Positions 1 through 6,219 of a DNA stretch of 33,993 nt are shown piece after piece. Numbering within the stretch: position 1 is the stretch's first letter; every line of letters begins with the position of its first letter. The DNA is from Ghiorsea sp. (lineage in GTDB: Bacteria; Pseudomonadota; Zetaproteobacteria; Mariprofundales; Mariprofundaceae): positions 1-33,993 of the forward strand of contig JALSZC010000212.1 of the NCBI GenBank assembly GCA_027059605.1. The letters run 5' to 3'. The notes beneath the pieces are model-generated. The model was not told the origin of the DNA and did not search any database. It saw only the letters and a program-made list of their open reading frames with translations. Made by a program: the position numbers and the translations under genes.

Positions 1-204
1 CGCAGGATTCATCAATATCGGCATAACCAGTAACATCTTCTTGTAGAAGGGTGTTAGCTAGGTGCGCATTTTTTCTGACAAGTATTTGAAAAAGATGAAG
101 ACTAAGATGTAATCCCGAAACTCATCAGCATTCATTTTACCGCGCAGTGTGTTTGCAATATTCCAAAGCTGTTGTTGCAATATCCGCTTTTCTTCTTCTG
201 ACAT
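1..204 (-). pseudogene. hsdM: Type I restriction-modification methyltransferase subunit M, N-terminal part, frameshifted and truncated by window edge
   Basis: Minus-strand ATG at 204-202 behind GGGAGGGG. Translation MSEEEKRILQQQLWNIANTLRGKMNADEFRDYILVFIFFKYLSEKMRT then stop TAG at 60-58; the other frame continues LANTLLQEDVTGYADIDESC to position 1. The N-terminus reads as HsdM. Missed by the ORF track because each piece is short. Confidence 0.85.
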
Positions 205-258
205 CGCCCCTCCCAGAACCAATATAACAAACAGCACTTTGCCACAAGGAGCGGGGGC

Positions 259-285
259 TTGCGTTTCAGAAATATGTGTTATACT
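259..285 (+). promoter_or_regulatory. Putative sigma70 promoter with extended -10 (TTGCGT - 15 nt - TATACT, TGTGTTATACT)
   Basis: TTGCGT 259-264, TATACT 280-285 with TGnTATACT; about 37 nt upstream of a 33-aa ORF. Confidence 0.4.
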
Positions 286-321
286 AATTTACGTGATAGT
301 TAAAAGGAGATTGAGATAAAT

Positions 322-423
322 ATGAACTTTTTTAATCAACTGGAGTGGCTTCTGATTGTTTTCTCAACGCCCTTTATTTTGGCGGCATTGTTTGTGTTCG
401 TCAGAAAACATATCAAAAAGTAA
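322..423 (+). CDS. Small single-TM membrane protein, 33 aa (unannotated micro-ORF)
   Basis: ATG 322, TAA 421-423; MNFFNQLEWLLIVFSTPFILAALFVFVRKHIKK. GGAG at 306-309 and promoter-like sequence upstream; hydrophobic core with basic C-terminus. Confidence 0.5.
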   Translation: MNFFNQLEWLLIVFSTPFILAALFVFVRKHIKK

Positions 424-433
424 GGTGTTTGAG

Positions 434-1054
434 CTAGGTCCACGGCGGCAAAAGTCGTTCTCCATCTGCGGACAACCTTAACTCATTGTGGCTTGCTTTT
501 CTGACGAGACTGGCCAAAAGTGCCCAGGGGTCATTGACTTTTTTTCGTTCGCAACATGCTGAAAATTCTGCAAAGACTATTCGTGTAGATTCTGTTGGTA
601 GTTTGGCGCGTTGAACCATTGCGGCAACTCGACTTGGCGCATCTAATTTTGAAATATGAGCAGGAAATTGAACCCCAATTTTATTCTCTATTCCTTCTTG
701 AGTTTCTGTGTTTTTTTGTGGCGCTTTTGTTTGCAGGCTTGAGGCTTGGTAATCAATTTGAGTATGAACCACAGTCTGCCTGCCTTGTAATCGGCCATTT
801 TCGCCTTGTATGAATTCAGTCTTCCAAAGCCCAAGTTCCCGAAGATATTTAACCGCTTTGCTATACCGCTTATCACCAATTCTAAGGTTTTCTTTAATTT
901 GTTTTTTTCGTACAACCCAATTTTCGGGTCGACTTTGTATAAGTGTCCAAATAGCTAGCGCGTCAGCGTTTTTTATATTTTGAATTGTCCTGCGCGAAAG
1001 AATTTGAAAACCTTCGCTGCCAAAGTTTTGTTTCAGCTTTGGATCATTAGTCAT
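434..1054 (-). CDS. Winged-helix / replication-initiator-like hypothetical protein (206 aa from the ATGA-coupled start)
   Basis: ORF track gives 434..1111, but an ATG at 1054-1052 overlaps the upstream gene's TGA at 1053-1051 (ATGA). The region IWTLIQSRPENWVVRKKQIKENLRIGDKRYSKAVKYLRELGLW resembles a phage/plasmid replication-type winged helix. Confidence 0.6.
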   Translation of the reverse strand: MTNDPKLKQNFGSEGFQILSRRTIQNIKNADALAIWTLIQSRPENWVVRKKQIKENLRIGDKRYSKAVKYLRELGLWKTEFIQGENGRLQGRQTVVHTQIDYQASSLQTKAPQKNTETQEGIENKIGVQFPAHISKLDAPSRVAAMVQRAKLPTESTRIVFAEFSACCERKKVNDPWALLASLVRKASHNELRLSADGERLLPPWT

Positions 1055-1233
1055 GCGTTTGAAGCTCGTTTTCGACTTTGAATCCAGTTCTGGATTTCGT
1101 TTTCTTCCCAACCAACGCTGTTTTTACTAAGCTGGATTCTTTTTGGGAAATCACCAGACTTTTCTAGTCGCCAAATTTGGGTCCGAGAAAGTCCAATGAT
1201 TTCCGATAGTTGTGGCCATCTAATAATTTTCAT
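1051..1233 (-). CDS. AlpA-family HTH regulator / excisionase-like (60 aa)
   Basis: MKIIRWPQLSEIIGLSRTQIWRLEKSGDFPKRIQLSKNSVGWEENEIQNWIQSRK: AlpA/MerR-like HTH pattern; AGGAGA RBS upstream. Confidence 0.85.
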   Translation of the reverse strand: MKIIRWPQLSEIIGLSRTQIWRLEKSGDFPKRIQLSKNSVGWEENEIQNWIQSRKRASNA

Positions 1234-1439
1234 GCAATCTCCTGCTTAGCGATGTGCAGCGGCAAAGGATACAGCAGCAGAAAGTCGTGACAAACGAGAA
1301 TGAGACACTTTTTCTGTGCGTTTAAGCAGTTTTTGGTTGTTTCAGACGCTTTTTTATGAGTTTTTTTGAGTAAGAAGGTGATTTGTCCATATTACAATGT
1401 TCTGCATGGGCTACCTGATTTTTTAATTTTTATGTGCGT

Positions 1440-1457
1440 AACCCCGCAGTGCGGGTT
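1440..1457 (+). terminator. Small GC-rich hairpin AACCCCGCAGTGCGGGTT (possible terminator)
   Basis: Near-perfect stem AACCC(C)GC-AGT-GCGGGTT followed by ATTTATACTATTTTAC; weak T-tract. Confidence 0.35.
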
Positions 1458-1519
1458 ATTTATACTATTTTACTTTTTAATATCTTTATTCTTTATGTAC
1501 TTTGTTTTTCGAATGTTTG

Positions 1520-1541
1520 ATTTACCGAATGTTCGGTAAAT
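1520..1541. promoter_or_regulatory. Perfect 22-bp dyad ATTTACCGAA-TG-TTCGGTAAAT (candidate operator)
   Basis: 10-bp perfect inverted arms with a 2-nt spacer in an AT-rich intergenic region. Confidence 0.55.
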
Positions 1542-1654
1542 GCATGGTTCGGTGTTCGTAGTACAGTAACTTCTTAAATAATTGAATTTACTGGGTTTTA
1601 TTATGTGTTTTAGCAGGGGTTGTGTTTTGAGAAAATGTGTTATGCTATTAGCAA

Positions 1655-1706
1655 GCGGTGGTTGAGCAAGCTTCACTCCTTGTCTTGCTCCCACCGCCTA
1701 ATTTTT
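1655..1706 (+). terminator. Leader hairpin plus U-tract upstream of the 161-aa gene (attenuator/terminator-like)
   Basis: Left arm GCGGTGG(TT)GAGCAAG 1655-1670 pairs with CTTGCTCCCACCGC 1684-1697, then CTAATTTTT. Extended -10 TGTTATGCT at 1638-1646. Confidence 0.5.
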
Positions 1707-1724
1707 ATTAAAGCGAGGTGTATA

Positions 1725-2210
1725 ATGAAGCAAAAAAGAACGTTTACAGCAGATGAATACCACTTGATCTGGGAATTTTATTCCCAATCCAGCTTGAGCC
1801 ATTGGTTTGAGCTCGATGAAATTACTGATAATTTTGATAAAATCATTGATAAGCTTCATAAGTTGGTACCTGTTCATGGTGTGTCATCTAGTGAGCATAG
1901 AGCATTATTTGCCAATGAATCCTTTGACTTAAAATGGGAAAGGCTACTTAATCACCTATTCATCCAGAGAAATTTGGGAATGTTGCCCTCAGGTGATTTG
2001 CAGCCTACTTTATCAGAGCCTCATCGAGAGGCTTTATCGTATGTTTTGGGTTTAGCTAAACAAAACGCTGTGCCTGAATATATACCTAAGTTCGTTAATC
2101 CTGCCGCAAAACCGTTGTATGACAGGCAACAGGAAGCGTTTTCCAAGGTTGAAACCTTAATATCCAGTGGGGATGTTATAAAGGATGAGTTGGAAGAAGC
2201 TATATTTTAA
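1725..2210 (+). CDS. Hypothetical protein, 161 aa, no recognised family
   Basis: ATG at 1725 after GCGAGGTGTATA. The ORF-track start at 1620 would translate the leader hairpin and is unlikely. Coherent acidic protein MKQKRTFTADEYHLIWEFYSQ...ELEEAIF. Confidence 0.65.
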   Translation: MKQKRTFTADEYHLIWEFYSQSSLSHWFELDEITDNFDKIIDKLHKLVPVHGVSSSEHRALFANESFDLKWERLLNHLFIQRNLGMLPSGDLQPTLSEPHREALSYVLGLAKQNAVPEYIPKFVNPAAKPLYDRQQEAFSKVETLISSGDVIKDELEEAIF

Positions 2211-2235
2211 CGGCTTTTTATGGGCAGCATTAAAA

Positions 2236-2490
2236 CTAGAGGTTTCTCTGGCTCAATTTTTCTTCAAGGCGTTTAGCAAACTCGGTTAATGATATATTGC
2301 AAACTTTGCAGTATTCATTTAATTCCAAAATGTCTAGTCGTTTGTCACCCGACTCTACCTTTGCAACGTAAGAGTTGGGTCGCCCAAGAAGTTTTTGAAT
2401 ATTGGGGCCAGATAAACCAGCTTCAAGGCGTATAGACTTTAATAAGTCCAATAATAATGATTCTTGAACACTCCATTTATAACGACCCAT
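2236..2490 (-). CDS. XRE-family helix-turn-helix regulator (84 aa)
   Basis: MGRYKWSVQESLLLDLLKSIRLEAGLSGPNIQKLLGRPNSYVAKVESGDKRLDILELNEYCKVCNISLTEFAKRLEEKLSQRNL: HTH_3 pattern; internal ATG at 2490 preferred over 2547. Confidence 0.8.
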   Translation of the reverse strand: MGRYKWSVQESLLLDLLKSIRLEAGLSGPNIQKLLGRPNSYVAKVESGDKRLDILELNEYCKVCNISLTEFAKRLEEKLSQRNL

Positions 2491-2580
2491 GATGCAATGA
2501 TAGATTACAACTTGATTTCTCCTATTATAGGATAAATACTGCCGCAAATTTTGAACTTGTATCTCTCGGGAGGGGGTTGA

Positions 2581-5500
2581 ATGAAAAAACTATTACTATC
2601 TCTATTGCTTATCTTTTTACCTATAAATGCGTATGCACTTAATACGCAGTGGTTAAACCCAACGCCACAAAACAGTGATTTGTATAATATCATTTATGCT
2701 GCAAATAAATATATTGCAGTTGGAGCCAGAGGAGCCATTGTTAGCAGCGTCGATGGATATAGTTGGACGAAAGAAAACTCGGGCACAAGTAACTACATAA
2801 ATGATATTGTTTGGAATGGTTCTCAATTTTTAGCCGTAGGTGGTAGTCTTTATCAAGATGAGATTCTCACAAGCCCTGATGGTATCACTTGGTCACAACA
2901 AAGTACTGGTTCTAGCGCATTCTTTAATGCTGTTGTTTGGGATGGTAATCAGTTTGTTATTGTGGCTAACAGCGGGAGAGCTTTAACCAGCAGCGATGGC
3001 ATCACTTGGACTTCACATATTACAGGAAATGGGTTTTCTTTGAATGATGTGTGTTGGAATGGTTCGATACTTGTGGCAGTGGGCACTTCGGGGAAGGTAG
3101 CAACAAGTTTAGATGGGGTAACTTGGTCATTACAAACATCAGGCGCATCTAATAATAGCTTGAATCATATAATATGGACAGGTACTCAGTTTATCGCTCT
3201 TGGTTCTGGTGGTATTATGATAACAAGTCCAGATGGGCTTACTTGGACTTTAAGAAATACAGGAACAGCTAACCCTCTTAATCAATTGGTTTGGACTGGA
3301 TCCTTATATGTTGCAACCTCAAATGCTAGCACAGTTTATACTAGCTTGGATGCTATTACATGGCAACAGCAAACGACAACTGATACTGGTTGGACAAGTG
3401 GGATTGTTTGGTCGGGCACACAGTTTGTGGCGGTTGGTGAAACGGGAGCTATTCTAACGAGTCCTGATGCAATTAACTGGGTTAATCAATCCTTAGTCAC
3501 TCGGGCAAATATCAATGCAGTAGCTTCAAGCGGACAGGTATATGTGGCGGTAGGTGATGCTGGTGAGGTCTTAAGAAGTACCGACGGTATAACGTGGTCG
3601 GTGCAAACATCAGGAGTTACGGTGAATCTATTAGATGTAATGTGGGATGGGTTAAAGTTTATTGCTGTTGGTAATGCTACCATTATTACTAGCGCTGACG
3701 GTATAACTTGGACAGCGCAAGCGGTTCCTGCAGCTCAGGCATTAAATACAATCACTTGGAGCGGTACTAAATATATTGCGGCAGGTGTAAATAGCTCTTT
3801 AGTTGAAAGTCTTGATGGGCTTACTTGGACGGCAGTAACTGGGGTTGGCAATACTTATAGTAGTGCATGGGGAAACGGATTGTTTGTTAGGGTAGGACTA
3901 AGCGGCGGTATTTTTACAAGCCCAGATGGTATTACTTGGACAGGTAATCAAAGTCCTGGAGGCTTGACAGCACTTATTGATATTGTTTGGAATGGCTCTC
4001 AGTTTGTTGCTGTGGGAGCGAGTGGTTTAATAATAAGTAGTACAAATGGAATAGCTTGGACAAGACAGACCTCTGGGACACTTGTAAGTTTAAGTAGCGT
4101 CACCTGGGATGGCGCACAGTTTATAGCTGTTGGAGGTACTGAATTATTAACTAGTGCTGATGGTGTAAACTGGGCATCACAGGTCTCTGGTTCGACGCAA
4201 AGTTTACTAAATGTTATGTCTACTGGTAGCACAACAATTGCTTCTGGCCAGTTAGGTACAATTTTACAGTTTAGTTTTTTGCCAAACCTGCAAGAAATAA
4301 CTCCTGTGCCAGTGCTGGCAAATAATACCACGCCTGCATATACCTTCTCTTCAGATGAGGCTGGAACTATTTCTTATGGAGGGGCTTGTTCATCAGCAAC
4401 CACAGTTGCTGTGGCTGGGAATAATACAATTACCCTAAATGCGTTGCCCGATGGTGTATATAGCAATTGTACAGTATCAGTAACAAATGGCATAGGTAAA
4501 GTGTCAGCACCTTTAACATTATCAACCTTCACTATTGATACTATAGCTCCGAATGCCCCGAGTCTTACTCAACCTTTAAATAATACTGTCACAAATAACA
4601 ACGCTCAACCTTTGATTACAGGTAGTTCAGATAACAATGTGACCATAAGTATCATGGATGGAAATACGAACATCGCGTCTGTGTCTGGAGGAGCAACATG
4701 GGTGTTAAATGCTGGAGTAGGTACCTTCACAGAAGGTTTGCACGTTATCACTGCTTCAGCAGTTGATGGAGCTGGAAATACAAGTTTAAGCTCTTCTCCT
4801 GTCAATTATACTGTTGATTTAACGTCACCAACGATAACAGTACCTTCAAACATTACCGTTGAGGCAACATCAGGGTCGGGAGTAAGTAGTACTCAACCAA
4901 GTATTGCTTCATTTCTTTCTGCAGCCTCGGCAACAGATAATATTGCAGTGTCACCTACAATTTCACACAATGCGCCTGCCCTATTTCCTTTGGGTGATAC
5001 AAGTGTCACATTTACTGCAACTGATGATGCCTTGAACAGTAGGTTTTCAACTGCAATAGTAAGTGTAGTAGATACAACACCACCTGTAATTACCTTAAAT
5101 GGTGCTGCAGATGTGTATGTTGAGGCAGGCTCTAGCTATGTTGAGGCAGGGGCTAGTGCAACAGATATTGTTGATGGAACCGTCACGGTTCAGACTACTG
5201 GCAGTTTGAATACAAATACTGTGGGCATCTATAATTTAACTTACTCAGCTTCTGACAGTCATGCGAACACAGCTTCGTCAGTAGTTCGTCGTGTGCATGT
5301 CATCGACACTACACCTCCTGTTTTTTTAAATTTGCCATTAGCAGATATTTACTCTTCACAGACTAGTATGTCTTTAGCTATACCTAGTGTATCAGATGTG
5401 TCACCTGTAACAGTTTCAAACAATGCACCAAGCGTCTACCCTGTTGGGGTAACTACAGTAACGTGGACTGCAACTGATAGCAGCGGTAATAGCTCAACAG

Positions 5501-5673
5501 CAACCCAAGACATCATTGTGTCATCTTCAGGTGCAAACCCTGTGCCTTCAGGGCAAGATAGTGGCGGCAGCAGTGGTGGTGGATGTATGTCAGGAACAGG
5601 CTTCCCCAATGCTGCCATATTAATACTCTTGTTACTTTATATTCAGCGGAGTTTTATACCCAAAAGTCTTTAA
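2581..5673 (+). CDS. Secreted beta-propeller (Asp-box/Ycf48-like repeats) plus Ig-like/HYR domain protein with C-terminal sorting-type tail
   Basis: Signal peptide MKKLLLSLLLIFLPINAYAL; 13 S-x-D-G-x-x-W motifs at about 39-aa period; Ig-like and HYR-like segments (TDNIAV..., FPLGDTSVTFTATDD, DTTPPVI); C-terminus SGGGCMSGTGFPNAAILILLLLYIQRSF. Confidence 0.85.
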   Translation: MKKLLLSLLLIFLPINAYALNTQWLNPTPQNSDLYNIIYAANKYIAVGARGAIVSSVDGYSWTKENSGTSNYINDIVWNGSQFLAVGGSLYQDEILTSPDGITWSQQSTGSSAFFNAVVWDGNQFVIVANSGRALTSSDGITWTSHITGNGFSLNDVCWNGSILVAVGTSGKVATSLDGVTWSLQTSGASNNSLNHIIWTGTQFIALGSGGIMITSPDGLTWTLRNTGTANPLNQLVWTGSLYVATSNASTVYTSLDAITWQQQTTTDTGWTSGIVWSGTQFVAVGETGAILTSPDAINWVNQSLVTRANINAVASSGQVYVAVGDAGEVLRSTDGITWSVQTSGVTVNLLDVMWDGLKFIAVGNATIITSADGITWTAQAVPAAQALNTITWSGTKYIAAGVNSSLVESLDGLTWTAVTGVGNTYSSAWGNGLFVRVGLSGGIFTSPDGITWTGNQSPGGLTALIDIVWNGSQFVAVGASGLIISSTNGIAWTRQTSGTLVSLSSVTWDGAQFIAVGGTELLTSADGVNWASQVSGSTQSLLNVMSTGSTTIASGQLGTILQFSFLPNLQEITPVPVLANNTTPAYTFSSDEAGTISYGGACSSATTVAVAGNNTITLNALPDGVYSNCTVSVTNGIGKVSAPLTLSTFTIDTIAPNAPSLTQPLNNTVTNNNAQPLITGSSDNNVTISIMDGNTNIASVSGGATWVLNAGVGTFTEGLHVITASAVDGAGNTSLSSSPVNYTVDLTSPTITVPSNITVEATSGSGVSSTQPSIASFLSAASATDNIAVSPTISHNAPALFPLGDTSVTFTATDDALNSRFSTAIVSVVDTTPPVITLNGAADVYVEAGSSYVEAGASATDIVDGTVTVQTTGSLNTNTVGIYNLTYSASDSHANTASSVVRRVHVIDTTPPVFLNLPLADIYSSQTSMSLAIPSVSDVSPVTVSNNAPSVYPVGVTTVTWTATDSSGNSSTATQDIIVSSSGANPVPSGQDSGGSSGGGCMSGTGFPNAAILILLLLYIQRSFIPKSL

Positions 5674-5682
5674 TAAGCAAAA

Positions 5683-5711
5683 ACCGAGTAATACTCTCGG
5701 GTATCTTTTTT
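5683..5711 (+). terminator. Rho-independent terminator-like hairpin after the propeller gene
   Basis: ACCGAG-TAATACT-CTCGGGT followed by ATCTTTTTT. Confidence 0.6.
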
Positions 5712-5960
5712 ATGATTGGTTTATAGTGGCCAAAAAAATTTGGCCACGCTATTAGAGTTTTCCAAAATAGCCGTTCAGTAACATTGGGATCCATCCCATC
5801 ATTATGTCGGTGAGGTCTTACTTGGCTGTAATAACCAATGATGTAATCCCACACCGACTGGTTTGCTTCATTAAATGATTGGGGTATCTATTTAGTCCTT
5901 AAACTTCTAAAAAACCTTTCCATCGGGCTATTATCTCAGCAATTTCCTCTTCGACTCATA
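5705..5960 (-). pseudogene. IS3-family transposase (OrfB) C-terminal remnant
   Basis: Minus-strand reading [61 protein letters not shown] matches the IS3 C-terminal rve region ([20 protein letters not shown]); two in-frame stops. Confidence 0.8.
5727..5748. repeat. Perfect inverted repeat GTGGCCAAA-AAAA-TTTGGCCAC
   Basis: 9-bp arms, 4-nt loop. Confidence 0.7.
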
Positions 5961-5987
5961 CTTTGGGTCGGAAGCAGGCATTCACTC

Positions 5988-6017
5988 AACGGCTGTTGGC
6001 GACCAAAAGCAGCCGTT
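5988..6017. repeat. Strong nested hairpin AACGGCTG TTGG CGA CCAA AAG CAGCCGTT
   Basis: Outer 8-bp perfect arms plus inner 4-bp arms with a 3-nt loop and a 3-nt bulge. Confidence 0.65.
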
Positions 6018-6144
6018 CGGTATTTTCATTTTGAAACCTAATTTGTGTCTACTTTTTAGATGCAGCCACTAACGGTACTCTAGTGGTTCTCTATCGTGCA
6101 TGTATGCGAAGGCAATAAACCAAATGGTTTTAGCAGTGGTTCAT

Positions 6145-6166
6145 CAGTGTACTTGTAGGTACACTG
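6145..6166. repeat. Inverted repeat CAGTGTAC-TTGTAG-GTACACTG
   Basis: 8-bp perfect arms, 6-nt loop, just downstream of the integrase stop. Confidence 0.65.
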
Positions 6167-6219
6167 TAAAAATAGGTTAAAATCTTGCGGACAAGGGCTG
6201 TCTGATTGTTGTGGGTGGA

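Noticed and set aside
1470-1694. 74-aa minus-strand ORF
   Set aside because: Spans the palindrome and leader hairpin; no motif or RBS.
1620-1724. N-terminal extension of the 196-aa ORF
   Set aside because: Would translate the -10 region and hairpin; ATG at 1725 with RBS-like GCGAGG is better.
2752-4173. 117-nt periodic repeats as a possible CRISPR or tandem DNA array
   Set aside because: Repeats are degenerate in DNA but conserved as protein Asp-box motifs in one ORF; no spacer/direct-repeat structure.
3486-5618. Minus-strand ORFs inside the propeller gene (3486..3683, 3999..4331, 4605..4805, 5436..5618)
   Set aside because: Antisense to a coherent repeat protein; produced by the repeat codon pattern.
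5654-5854. 66-aa ORF as an intact small gene
   Set aside because: It is the C-terminal piece of the IS3 transposase relic; upstream homology continues past an in-frame stop.
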